This document shows, piece by piece, positions 18,665 through 26,861 of a stretch of DNA of 64,000 nt. The stretch is from NCBI RefSeq assembly GCF_900128885.1, contig NZ_FQTU01000001.1:124001-188000 (forward strand), read 5' to 3'. A model generated the notes under the pieces. It was not told the DNA's origin. It saw only the letters and a list, made by a program, of their open reading frames with translations, and did not search any database. The stretch is from Alkalibacter saccharofermentans DSM 14828. Its GTDB lineage: Bacteria; Bacillota; Clostridia; Eubacteriales; Alkalibacteraceae. Within the stretch, counting starts at the first letter, position 1. The number at the start of each line of letters is the position of its first letter. The position numbers were made by a program, and so were the translations under genes.

Positions 18665-18958
18665 ATGAGCAAACACGTACACGATGAAAACTGCAACCAC
18701 GACCACGATCACGACAATTCTATTGTATTGGTGGATGACAGCGGAGAAGAGATGAAGTTTGAGATCATCATAACTTTGGAGCACGAAGGAAAGGAATATG
18801 CCCTTTTGAAAAAACCTGAGGACGATTCCGATGACATGTTCGCATTTAGAATCGAAGAAGACGAAGATGGAGAGCTTCTTATACCCGTAGAAGAAGACAA
18901 AGAAATTGAGATGATCCAAAAGATTTACAACGAACTGGCTGACGAAGACGAAGAGTAA
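18665..18958 (+). CDS. DUF1292 family protein (YrzB-like)
   Basis: 97 residues, very acidic, with the family core SFEIIITLEHEGKEYALL-type strand (here KFEIIITLEHEGKEYALL). It opens with a His/Asp-rich stretch (KHVHDENCNHDHDHD) that could bind metal; this is beyond the usual core and resembles extensions seen on some members. Function is unknown. AGGAGGTAA precedes the start. It closes the ireB-ruvX-yrzB set of Bacillota. Confidence 0.9.
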   Translation: MSKHVHDENCNHDHDHDNSIVLVDDSGEEMKFEIIITLEHEGKEYALLKKPEDDSDDMFAFRIEEDEDGELLIPVEEDKEIEMIQKIYNELADEDEE

Positions 18959-19038
18959 GACGATACAGAAAAATAAAACTTTTTCACTACAAAGAACACG
19001 AAGGGGCACTAAGGTAGTTGTAAAGCCGTACTTCTTAC

Positions 19039-19099
19039 AGGAGTAAAGCGACTAATGCGACCGTTTACCAACTGCCCAACGTTTGCTTAACTTTTCAGT
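19039..19099. repeat. Short intergenic repeat, copy 1
   Basis: About 61 bp shared with 21403-21464 with few differences; both contain GTTTACCAACTGCCCAACG and end TTAACTTTTCAGT. Related words occur in the long hairpin repeats at 16.9 and 22.3 kb. Confidence 0.75.
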
Positions 19100-19156
19100 G
19101 CCCTACCGTGACCCCAGAGAAATACCCTAGCGCTAACGACCAACAACTAATGATCC

Positions 19157-19185
19157 TTGACAAAAACCCTAAAAACAGGTAGAAT
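19157..19185 (+). promoter_or_regulatory. Sigma-A promoter of fur
   Basis: TTGACA (19157-19162), 17 nt, TAGAAT (19180-19185). The expected start of transcription, near 19192, falls inside the Fur-box-like sequence. Confidence 0.85.
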
Positions 19186-19191
19186 GTTAAT

Positions 19192-19206
19192 TGATAATTA
19201 TTATTA
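19192..19206 (+). promoter_or_regulatory. Fur box (7-1-7) over the fur transcription start
   Basis: TGATAAT-T-ATTATTA differs at one base from the 7-1-7 form TGATAAT-N-ATTATCA described for B. subtilis Fur. It lies just after the -10 box, so binding would block transcription of fur and perhaps rnjA. Confidence 0.72.
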
Positions 19207-19226
19207 ATTGATAAGATGGTGATCAG

Positions 19227-19673
19227 ATGCCCGTAGAAGAATTTAAAAACAAATTGAAGGAGCAAGGATACAAGCTTACTCCACAAAGAAGACATATAAT
19301 TGATGTGATGTTAAACAACAAAGAACATCATTTAAGTATTGACGAGATATACCGAGAGGTAAAAAATACATGCCCGGAAATAGGTATAGCCACCATTTAC
19401 CGTACAGTTCAACTGTTCGAAGATGTAGGCATACTATCTAAACAGTATTTTGATGACGGATGCCACAGATACGAGATATCCGATGGCGAAAGGACTCACA
19501 ATCACCACCATCTCATATGCAACAGTTGCGGATCGGTAATCGAAATTCAAGATGAATATTTCGACGCATTGGAACAACATATCGAAAAAGAAAAAAAATT
19601 CAAAATAACCAATCACAATGTAACATTTTTTGGACTATGCGAAAAATGCATCAACAAGAGCGGAGATAATTAA
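19227..19673 (+). CDS. Fur family metalloregulator
   Basis: 148 residues with winged-helix domain (KLTPQRRHIIDVML, GIATIYRTVQLFEDVGI), metal site HNHHHLIC and structural zinc pairs Cys98/Cys101 and Cys138/Cys141. The residue after GSVI is Glu106, where PerR proteins have the Asp needed for peroxide sensing, so an iron-sensing Fur-type role is favoured over PerR. A Fur box covers its own promoter, implying autoregulation. rnjA starts 16 nt downstream. Confidence 0.92.
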   Translation: MPVEEFKNKLKEQGYKLTPQRRHIIDVMLNNKEHHLSIDEIYREVKNTCPEIGIATIYRTVQLFEDVGILSKQYFDDGCHRYEISDGERTHNHHHLICNSCGSVIEIQDEYFDALEQHIEKEKKFKITNHNVTFFGLCEKCINKSGDN

Positions 19674-19689
19674 CGAAAGGAGCAATATT

Positions 19690-21360
19690 TTGGCAACGAA
19701 AAAAAATAATAAATTGAAGATTATACCTTTAGGAGGACTAGGAGAAGTCGGAAAGAACCTGACAGTTTTTGAGTACAAAAAGGATATAATCATAGTGGAC
19801 TGCGGTATAACGTTTCCGGACGAAACGATGTACGGCATTGATATTGTATTGCCTGATTTCACCTACCTGGTGAACAACAAGGACAGAATCAAAGGAATCG
19901 TGGTAACCCACGGACACGAGGACCACATCGGTGCGATACCTTATTTATTGAAGGAAATGAACCTTCCCATTTACGCAACAAAGCTGACTGTCGGCCTTAT
20001 AGACAACAAGCTGAATGAACATGGTCTGCTTAGAAGCACTGAGAGAAATATAATTAAACCTAAGGACCGAATTGACCTTGGAGGGTTCAATATCGAGTTT
20101 ATCAGGGTAAATCACAGCATCGCAGACTCGGTTGCCCTTTGCATCAGATGTGATGCGGCAACAGTAGTACATACGGGAGACTTTAAGATCGACTACACCC
20201 CTATCGACGAAGAGGTTATAGACCTTCCGAGATTTGCCGAAATAGGCAATGAAGGGGTAGACCTTTTAATGGCTGACAGCACCAACGTGGAGCTTACAGG
20301 CTTTACCCTTTCTGAGAAATCAGTAGGAAAGCGGTTCATAGAGCTTTTTGACGGAGTTCAGAGCCGTATAGTCGTGGCGACATTCGCTTCAAACGTACAT
20401 AGGGTTCAACAGATAATCGATGCCGCTGTAGTGCACGGCAGGAAAGTAGCAGTAAGCGGACGAAGCATGATAAATGTAACCACTACTGCCCACGAGCTGG
20501 GTTATCTGAACATTCCAAAAGGAACACTAATAGATATCAAGGAAATAAACAAATACGATGACCATGAAATTGTAGTAATCTCTACAGGAAGCCAGGGAGA
20601 GCCCATGGCGGCTCTTAGCAGAATGGCCGTCGGTGAATATAGACAATTCTCTATTACTGCAGGAGACCTTGTAATACTTTCTGCTTCACCTATACCCGGC
20701 AATGAAAAAATGGTCATGCAGGTAATAAACAACCTGTTTAAGCTTGGGGCAGAGGTAGTCTACGAAAAACTTGCAGAGGTTCACGTATCAGGCCATGCGA
20801 GACAGGAAGAGCTAAAACTGATGCACACCCTTGTAAAACCAAAGTTCTTCATACCTGTCCATGGGGAGTACAGGATGCTTAAACATCACGCAGAGCTTGC
20901 ACAGACCCTTGGTATGCCTGAAGAGAATGCTCTTATAGCAAGCACCGGTTCAATAATCGAACTTGATAAAAACAGCTGTCGAGAAATCGGCAAAGCTCCG
21001 TCAGGGGTTACGCTGGTAGACGGTCTTGGAGTAGGAGACGTTGGAAATATAGTGCTTAGAGACAGAAAGCACTTGTCAGAAGACGGCATTTTTATCGTAA
21101 TGGTAACAATGAGCAAAGGAAAGACTGTAGCCGGTCCTGATGTAATATCAAGAGGATTTGTTTATGTAAGAGAATCCGAGGAGCTTATAAATGAAGCCAG
21201 AAACGTGGTAAAAGCGGCTCTTCAAAAATGCGAAGATAAAAAAATCACCGATTGGAACAAGATAAAAGGAGCTGTAAGAGACGCTCTTGATCAGTTCTTG
21301 TATGAAAAGACAAAGAGAAGACCAATGATCCTTCCCATACTTATGGAAGTAAAGCAATAA
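19690..21360 (+). CDS. Ribonuclease J
   Basis: 556 residues from the TTG at 19690, chosen for AAAGGAG 8 nt upstream and for the family N-terminus KLKIIPLGGLGEVGKN; upstream codons overlap fur. The metallo-beta-lactamase motif HGHEDHIG (about 75) and the beta-CASP region (STGSQGEPMAALSRMA) are present, with a C-terminal dimerisation tail. RNase J has 5'-3' exo- and endonuclease activity and matures or degrades mRNA. Only one copy is in the window, so J1 versus J2 is not decided. The gene probably shares the fur promoter. Confidence 0.94.
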   Translation: MATKKNNKLKIIPLGGLGEVGKNLTVFEYKKDIIIVDCGITFPDETMYGIDIVLPDFTYLVNNKDRIKGIVVTHGHEDHIGAIPYLLKEMNLPIYATKLTVGLIDNKLNEHGLLRSTERNIIKPKDRIDLGGFNIEFIRVNHSIADSVALCIRCDAATVVHTGDFKIDYTPIDEEVIDLPRFAEIGNEGVDLLMADSTNVELTGFTLSEKSVGKRFIELFDGVQSRIVVATFASNVHRVQQIIDAAVVHGRKVAVSGRSMINVTTTAHELGYLNIPKGTLIDIKEINKYDDHEIVVISTGSQGEPMAALSRMAVGEYRQFSITAGDLVILSASPIPGNEKMVMQVINNLFKLGAEVVYEKLAEVHVSGHARQEELKLMHTLVKPKFFIPVHGEYRMLKHHAELAQTLGMPEENALIASTGSIIELDKNSCREIGKAPSGVTLVDGLGVGDVGNIVLRDRKHLSEDGIFIVMVTMSKGKTVAGPDVISRGFVYVRESEELINEARNVVKAALQKCEDKKITDWNKIKGAVRDALDQFLYEKTKRRPMILPILMEVKQ

Positions 21361-21402
21361 AATATAAGTTGAAAGTGGAAAGTAGAAAGCCGTGCATTTC
21401 AA

Positions 21403-21464
21403 AGGAGCTTCAGCGACTTATGCGACTGTTTACCAACTGCCCAACGATTGCTTAACTTTTCAGT
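21403..21464. repeat. Short intergenic repeat, copy 2
   Basis: Second copy of the 61-bp repeat seen at 19039-19099, so the fur-rnjA pair is flanked by direct copies. Confidence 0.75.
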
Positions 21465-21554
21465 AAAGTTGTAGGGTAGGGTCAAAGAATTTGTATTTTA
21501 TTTTTTGAACAGTCATTTCCAGTATGGCACAAAGGAGGCTCATAAAATAGGACT

Positions 21555-22199
21555 ATGAGTAAAATCAATCATGAATATATAGAAACCTACATTAGAGGTT
21601 TGCTCAACAACGAAGACAAACTCCTTTTGGAACTTGAAGGCTATGCAGAAAAGAATAATGTACCTATCATCCATCCTGAGGTAAGGCAGCTTATCGGCAT
21701 CTTGCTTCAAACGGGAGGATATGAAAAAATACTTGAGATCGGAACAGCCATAGGCTATTCCGCTCTTTCATTTGTAAAAAAAAATGAAAACATAACCGTG
21801 GATACTATAGAACTTAACGAAGATATGGTAAAATTAGCGGGAGAAAATATCGAAAAAGCCGGGTATGACGACCGAATTAAAATTATTTACGGTGACGCTT
21901 CCAAGGTAGTACCGGAGCTTGAGAAAAAATACGATGTAATTTTTTTAGACGGAGCAAAGGGGCACTACATCCATATGCTTGAAGACTGTTTGAGGCTTTT
22001 AAATCCCGGAGGCATGATAATATCCGATAATGTCCTATTCAGAGGAATGGTTGCTAGCGATGAGCTGGTGAAGCGCAGAAAGATTACAATCGTAAAGCGC
22101 ATGAGAAAATACCTTGAAGCTTTAAGCGATCACCCAAGGCTGGATACAAGCATCATACCCATAGGGGATGGATTGGCCATAAGCAGGCTTGTTAGGTAA
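21555..22199 (+). CDS. O-methyltransferase family 3 protein (YrrM-like)
   Basis: 214 residues. SAM-binding motif ILEIGTAIGYSAL, then VIFLDGAKGHY and IISDNVLFRGMV, all typical of the class I O-methyltransferase family that includes TrmR (YrrM), the tRNA 5-hydroxyuridine methyltransferase of B. subtilis. The U32 gene downstream is the matching hydroxylation partner (TrhP type), supporting a role in wobble-U34 modification. The good AAAGGAGG (21532) lies about 16 nt before the ATG, unusually far, with an in-frame stop between them; a weak TAGGA is closer. Confidence 0.9.
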   Translation: MSKINHEYIETYIRGLLNNEDKLLLELEGYAEKNNVPIIHPEVRQLIGILLQTGGYEKILEIGTAIGYSALSFVKKNENITVDTIELNEDMVKLAGENIEKAGYDDRIKIIYGDASKVVPELEKKYDVIFLDGAKGHYIHMLEDCLRLLNPGGMIISDNVLFRGMVASDELVKRRKITIVKRMRKYLEALSDHPRLDTSIIPIGDGLAISRLVR

Positions 22200-22247
22200 T
22201 TGGGAATAAGTTTGAAAGTGGAAAGTTGAAAGTGAATGAAAAAATGC

Positions 22248-22650
22248 TGTCATTTAGAGCATTGCGAGAAATCTCAGGAATAACGTTGTTTAGTGATAGT
22301 ATATGCTGGGTAATCGTTAAACATGGGTAAACAATGGTTAAAGGTTCACTGCGTTCACGTGGGATGGCTCCCTTTGGTCGCGGGGAAAGCTCGTTTTACT
22401 CGCGAGAAAAGCGCAACGCGCGTGTTGAAATCTTGCTTTTAGAGACAGTTTTTACGAGACGGAGTCTCATTTCTCGACTGCGCAGCAGTCATTTCCCGTA
22501 GGGCGAAGCCCTGCGTCCCACAGTCGCTTTGCGACTAATACGACTGCTTCCCAATCGCTTAACAATAGCCCCACAACTGTTTGATCCACAGTCGCTTCGC
22601 GACTAATTCCCGATTCACCGACTCACCGATGACGGGCATTTCCCTGAGTG
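22248..22650. repeat. Long intergenic hairpin-array repeat, copy 2
   Basis: This takes up most of the 521-bp gap between the methyltransferase and U32 genes. 22250-22499 matches 16889-17136. Small perfect hairpins: GAGAC-gga-GTCTC at 22456, GACTGC-gca-GCAGTC at 22476, AGGGC-gaa-GCCCT at 22500, AGTCGC-ttt-GCGACT at 22522 and AGTCGC-ttc-GCGACT at 22590. The last three are absent or different in copy 1. No gene is seen in this gap. Confidence 0.85.
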
Positions 22651-22720
22651 GTTAAATATATTTAATTTAATCTTTTTCTGGCCAACAAACCAACTGATAA
22701 CATATAGTGAGGAATAAACT

Positions 22721-23947
22721 ATGAAAAAACCTGAACTGCTGGCACCTGCCGGCAATCTCGAAAAATTAAAATACGCAATTTCATACGGCGCCGATGCTGT
22801 TTACCTTGCAGGACAAGCCTACGGCCTACGTGCAAAGGCAGGAAACTTCACTGCGGCGGAAATGAAAAAGGGCATAGAATTCGCCCATTCTAACGGGAAA
22901 AAGGTATATGCCACCCTTAACATATTTGCCCACAATCAAGACTTTGCAGGTTTAGAAGAATATATAAAGACCCTGATGGATTTAAATATCGACGGCGCAA
23001 TCGCCGCTGATCCAGGCATCATAAGCGTAGCTAAAGCTGCTGCGCCAGACCTAAGGATATCCCTAAGCACCCAGGCAAACAACACTAACTACCATAGCGC
23101 AAATTTCTGGTATCAAAACGGCGTAAAAAGGATCGTGCTCGCAAGAGAGATGAGCATTGAGGAGATAAGCCAGATAAGGGCAAACACTCCCTCGGATTTG
23201 GAGCTTGAAGCCTTCGTCCACGGAGCAATGTGCATGTCTTACTCAGGCAGATGCTTATTAAGCAACTACATGGCAAACAGAGATGCTAACAGGGGAGACT
23301 GTGCCCAGCCTTGCAGATGGAACTACACCCTTATGGAGGAGAAGCGACAGGGAGAGCATTTTCCTGTGTACGAGGATGCCAGGGGAACCTATATATTTAA
23401 TTCCAAGGACCTTTGCATGATAAAAAGAATCCCCGAGCTTGTAGGCGCAGGAATCGACAGCTTTAAAATCGAGGGCCGTATGAAAAGCCTTTATTACGTG
23501 GCAACAGTTGTAGGAGTATACAGAAGGGCAATAGACGCCTACTTCAACGATCCTGAGGGCTATAGCTTCAACCCTGAGTGGTTCGAAGAGGTTCAAAAGG
23601 TTAGCCACAGAGGCTACACGGAAGGATTCGCCTTTGAGAAGCCGGGACAGGAGGAGCACAACTACTCCACCAGCTCATACATCAGAAATTACGATTTCAC
23701 AGGCTCTGTCCTTGGTTACGACAAGGAAAAGAAGCTGGCGAAAATCGAAGTCCGCAACAAGATATTTTCCGGGGAGACTATGGAGATCATGTCACCTGGT
23801 AAAGAGCCTAGAGAATTTATAATCAATCAGATAATCGATGAGGAGGGCAGCACCTTAGAGGATGCTCCCCATCCTAAGCAGATAATATATGTGCCTTGTG
23901 AAGAAGAGACGACTAAATGGGATCTTCTAAGAAGAGAAATAGTTTGA
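22721..23947 (+). CDS. Peptidase U32 family protein (TrhP/YrrO-like)
   Basis: 408 residues. Starts ELLAPAGNLEKLKYAISYGAD as usual; signature FVHGAMCMSYSGRC near residue 166 followed by GDCAQPCRW. Members TrhP1/2 (YrrN/YrrO) are required for 5-hydroxyuridine at tRNA position 34; older annotation calls them collagenase-like proteases. The neighbouring YrrM-like methyltransferase supports the tRNA role. Only one such gene follows here where B. subtilis has two. GTGAGGAA precedes the ATG. Confidence 0.92.
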   Translation: MKKPELLAPAGNLEKLKYAISYGADAVYLAGQAYGLRAKAGNFTAAEMKKGIEFAHSNGKKVYATLNIFAHNQDFAGLEEYIKTLMDLNIDGAIAADPGIISVAKAAAPDLRISLSTQANNTNYHSANFWYQNGVKRIVLAREMSIEEISQIRANTPSDLELEAFVHGAMCMSYSGRCLLSNYMANRDANRGDCAQPCRWNYTLMEEKRQGEHFPVYEDARGTYIFNSKDLCMIKRIPELVGAGIDSFKIEGRMKSLYYVATVVGVYRRAIDAYFNDPEGYSFNPEWFEEVQKVSHRGYTEGFAFEKPGQEEHNYSTSSYIRNYDFTGSVLGYDKEKKLAKIEVRNKIFSGETMEIMSPGKEPREFIINQIIDEEGSTLEDAPHPKQIIYVPCEEETTKWDLLRREIV

Positions 23948-23968
23948 AGCAAAAGCACATGCTAATTT

Positions 23969-24180
23969 CTGTCATCCAGAGGACCGGCTTAGCCGGGACG
24001 TAGGGATCTCAGAAATTACTGTAACCAGTAATGCATGGGCTTCAAATACCATTGCAAATTATAGAATCACCTAAGATTTCTCATTGCATTCGAAATGACG
24101 GATTTAGGTATTTGTTTTTGACCCCAAAGGAATCCCTGCATACTTACAACTTATAACCTACATCTTACAACTTGTTTCCC
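23969..24180. repeat. CTGTCAT-type repeat, copy 1 (direct, before mgsA)
   Basis: About 212 bp that recurs almost unchanged at 24790-25000. It contains the hairpin CCGGC-tta-GCCGG (23984-23996), and its first half ends in TTCGAAATGACGG. Together with 24174-24250 it fills the gap before mgsA. No coding potential is seen. Confidence 0.88.
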
Positions 24181-24250
24181 GTAGGGCGAAGCCCTGCATT
24201 TCACAGTCGCTCAGCGACTAAACAACTGCCCCACGACCGCTTAACCGATT
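24174..24250. repeat. Small hairpin-array segment
   Basis: AGGGC-gaa-GCCCT (24183-24195) and AGTCGC-tca-GCGACT (24205-24219), with flanking words that match the end of the long repeat at 22492-22565. Confidence 0.75.
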
Positions 24251-24282
24251 TTTAACTATAACTAAAAAAAGGAGCTGAAAAT

Positions 24283-24699
24283 ATGATTTCACCCACAAAG
24301 AAACGTATCGCACTAATTGCCCACGACAACAGAAAAAAAGACCTGTTGGAATGGGTCAAGGAAAATGCCGACTCTCTTATTAACCACGAGCTATGTGGCA
24401 CGGGAACAACTTCATCTATCATAGCAAAAAACACCGGACTTAAGGTCAAGGCATACAAAAGCGGCCCTCTTGGGGGGGACCAGGAAATCGGAGCCCTTAT
24501 TTCCGACAACGGAATAGACCTATTAATCTTCTTTTGGGATCCTCTTACTTCACAGCCCCACGACCCTGATGTAAAGGCGCTTTTAAGAATAGCTGTTCTT
24601 TATGATATTCCAACTGCCATGAATAAGACTGGAGCAGACTATCTTCTTCAAAGCGGGCTTATAGACAAAGAATACGAAAGACATGATATGCAGAAATGA
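24283..24699 (+). CDS. mgsA: Methylglyoxal synthase
   Basis: 138 residues. Family motifs are all present: IALIAHDNRKKDLLEW, CGTGTTSSIIAKNTGL, SGPLGGDQEIGA with the catalytic-type Asp, FFWDPLTSQPHDPDV and TAMNKTGADYLL. It converts dihydroxyacetone phosphate to methylglyoxal, bypassing lower glycolysis when phosphate is short. AAAGGAG precedes the ATG. The gene lies alone between two near-identical 210-bp repeats. Confidence 0.95.
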   Translation: MISPTKKRIALIAHDNRKKDLLEWVKENADSLINHELCGTGTTSSIIAKNTGLKVKAYKSGPLGGDQEIGALISDNGIDLLIFFWDPLTSQPHDPDVKALLRIAVLYDIPTAMNKTGADYLLQSGLIDKEYERHDMQK

Positions 24700-24748
24700 A
24701 AAATGCAGACATGTGGGCTTTATAGTCTACAAAATGTCTGCATTTTTT
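24700..24748 (+). terminator. Terminator after mgsA
   Basis: AAAATGCAGACAT (24700-24712) pairs with ATGTCTGCATTTT (24734-24746), followed by T residues. Confidence 0.78.
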
Positions 24749-24789
24749 AAAACAATTATTGACCTGTATTCCCCGACTCATGCAAACAT

Positions 24790-25000
24790 CTGTCATCCAG
24801 AGGACCGGCTTAGCCGGGACGTAGGGATCTCAGTAATTACTGTAACCAGTAATGCATGGGCGTCAAATACCATTGCAAATTATAGAATCACCTAAGATTT
24901 CTCATTGCATTCGAAATGACGGATTTAGGTATTTGTTTTGACCCCACAGGAATCCCTGCATACTTACAACTTATAACCTACAACTTTACAACTTGTTTCC
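24790..25000. repeat. CTGTCAT-type repeat, copy 2 (direct, after mgsA)
   Basis: About 211 bp, differing from 23969-24180 by only a handful of substitutions and small indels. The rest of this 449-bp gap (25001-25148) is AT-rich and holds the pilB promoter region. Confidence 0.88.
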
Positions 25001-25033
25001 TTTTTCTTAATTTCTTTTCTTTTCCAAAAAAAA

Positions 25034-25042
25034 TGCTATAAT
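25034..25042 (+). promoter_or_regulatory. Possible extended -10 promoter of pilB
   Basis: TGC-TATAAT (TATAAT at 25037-25042) has the TGN extension; no clear -35 box is seen. It lies about 105 nt before pilB. Confidence 0.4.
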
Positions 25043-25148
25043 AAATATAAATTAATAATTCGTTCAAAATTTCAAATTAATTTTCAAATTCAAGGGTATA
25101 CATACCATATACATTTTATTCACAAAATAAACGATTGCAGGTGATAAC

Positions 25149-26837
25149 ATGAGGCATGCAAAAAGAATCGGTGATCTGCTGGTTGCCAGCGGCAAGATAA
25201 CCCAGGAGCAATTGGCAGAAGCCATACAGCTTCAACAGGTTAAAAAGCAAAAGTTAGGAGAACTTCTCGTAACAGAAGGCATAGTAGACGAAGAGGATAT
25301 AATAAACGTTCTTAAGTTTCAGCTTGGCATACAGCGGGTTGATTTTGAAAACACATATGTTGACAAGGACGCTGTAAAATCCATACCCTACGTACTTGCC
25401 AAGAAGCACATAACGGTACCCTTGTTTTACGATAACAGCGACAACTTAATCGTTGCAATAAACGATCCTCTTGATATAATCGCTCTTGACAACCTTAAGC
25501 TTGTTACCAAGAAAAACATAATCCCCTTTATCGCCACAAAGAAGGAAATCATAGACCTTATCGAAAGGTTCTACAATACGGATGATGCTGCCAGAGCCGT
25601 TGAAGAGTTCAACAAATCTCAAAGCCTGGACGAAGTAGAGCAGACTTCACAGGACAACATGGAGCAGATAAACAACGCCCCTGTGGTAAGGCTGGTTAAC
25701 AACATCATAGAGACCGGCGTAAGAAGCCAGGCGAGCGATATCCACATCGAGCCCTACGAGGACAGAATACGTGTTCGCATGAGGGTTGACGGCGTGCTTA
25801 TTGAAATGATGAAGCTTGATATCAGAACCCACAATGCAATCGTAAGCCGTATCAAGATCCTAAGCGACCTTAATATCGCAGAAAGAAGGCTCCCCCAGGA
25901 CGGGGCCATAGTCTTAAAGATTGACAACAGGGACATAGATTTCCGTGTATCCATTCTTCCTACGATATACGGTGAGAAGGTAGTTATACGTATCCTTGAC
26001 CAGGCCCAATTTCAGATGCGCATGGAGGACCTTGGCTTTACAGACTTTGAAATGAAGCATATACAGGACTTTTTAGCCGCCCCACACGGGATAATCCTTG
26101 CTACGGGACCTACGGGAAGCGGAAAGTCCACCACCCTTTATACCTTGCTCAGAAACTTAAATACCGCATCGGACAATATAATTACCGTAGAAGATCCTGT
26201 AGAGTACAAGCTTGACGGAATAAACCAGGTGCAGGTAAATACAAAGGCAGGCCTAACATTTGTGGCAGGCTTAAGGTCCATACTTAGGCAGGACCCTGAC
26301 ATAATAATGATTGGTGAGATACGTGACGTAGAGACTGCAGAAATCGCCATAAGGTCATCTATAACAGGCCACTTGGTATTTAGCACTATCCATACAAACG
26401 ACGCGGTATCCACGATTTCCCGTCTTATAGACATGGGCATACCGCCCTATCTAGTGTCTTCATCAATATACGGCATAATATCTCAAAGGCTTATCCGAAA
26501 ATTATGCCCAAGATGTAAAGAAAAATACCAAGCTTCTGTTCCTGAGAAGGAACTGCTGGGTATAAATCCAGATGAGGAGCTTATTTTATACAGTGCCAAA
26601 GGTTGCATAAGCTGTAACAATACGGGATACAAGGGCAGGATGGGCATTCACGAGGTGCTTAAGATCAACAGACACATGCGTGAAAAGATATCCGCCGGGG
26701 CCACCTACGACGAGCTTGCCGACCAGGCAAAGCTTGACGGAATGGTACCTCTTATGCAAAACGCCAAAGACCTTATACTGGAGGGCATCACGACAATAGA
26801 AGAGACACTGGAAATAACTTTCTTTACAAGTGAATAG
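25149..26837 (+). CDS. pilB: Type IV pilus assembly ATPase PilB (GspE family)
   Basis: 562 residues. N-terminal MshEN-type domain (about 1-150: RIGDLLVASGKITQEQL), then the secretion ATPase with Walker A GPTGSGKST near 321, Asp box and Walker B GEIRDVETAEI, and the zinc motif CPRCKEKY...CISCNNTGYKG near 455-500. It powers pilus extension from the cytoplasm. It is the first gene of the pilus locus and is followed by pilT and pilC. Confidence 0.94.
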   Translation: MRHAKRIGDLLVASGKITQEQLAEAIQLQQVKKQKLGELLVTEGIVDEEDIINVLKFQLGIQRVDFENTYVDKDAVKSIPYVLAKKHITVPLFYDNSDNLIVAINDPLDIIALDNLKLVTKKNIIPFIATKKEIIDLIERFYNTDDAARAVEEFNKSQSLDEVEQTSQDNMEQINNAPVVRLVNNIIETGVRSQASDIHIEPYEDRIRVRMRVDGVLIEMMKLDIRTHNAIVSRIKILSDLNIAERRLPQDGAIVLKIDNRDIDFRVSILPTIYGEKVVIRILDQAQFQMRMEDLGFTDFEMKHIQDFLAAPHGIILATGPTGSGKSTTLYTLLRNLNTASDNIITVEDPVEYKLDGINQVQVNTKAGLTFVAGLRSILRQDPDIIMIGEIRDVETAEIAIRSSITGHLVFSTIHTNDAVSTISRLIDMGIPPYLVSSSIYGIISQRLIRKLCPRCKEKYQASVPEKELLGINPDEELILYSAKGCISCNNTGYKGRMGIHEVLKINRHMREKISAGATYDELADQAKLDGMVPLMQNAKDLILEGITTIEETLEITFFTSE

Positions 26838-26861
26838 ATATTAATTTTGGGGGGATGCATT

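Noticed and set aside
19227..19673. PerR peroxide sensor
   Set aside because: The Asp needed for peroxide sensing is replaced by Glu106 and the operator is a Fur-type 7-1-7 box, so plain Fur family is the safer call.
16887..22650. Insertion sequence or integron attC array
   Set aside because: No transposase or integrase frame in the window, and hairpins lack the attC end motifs; kept as repeats of unknown origin.
24683..24895. 70-codon frame after mgsA
   Set aside because: Runs through the terminator and a CTGTCAT repeat; no coding signs.
16887..25000. CRISPR array
   Set aside because: Repeats are long, irregular, few and not separated by even spacers; no cas genes nearby.
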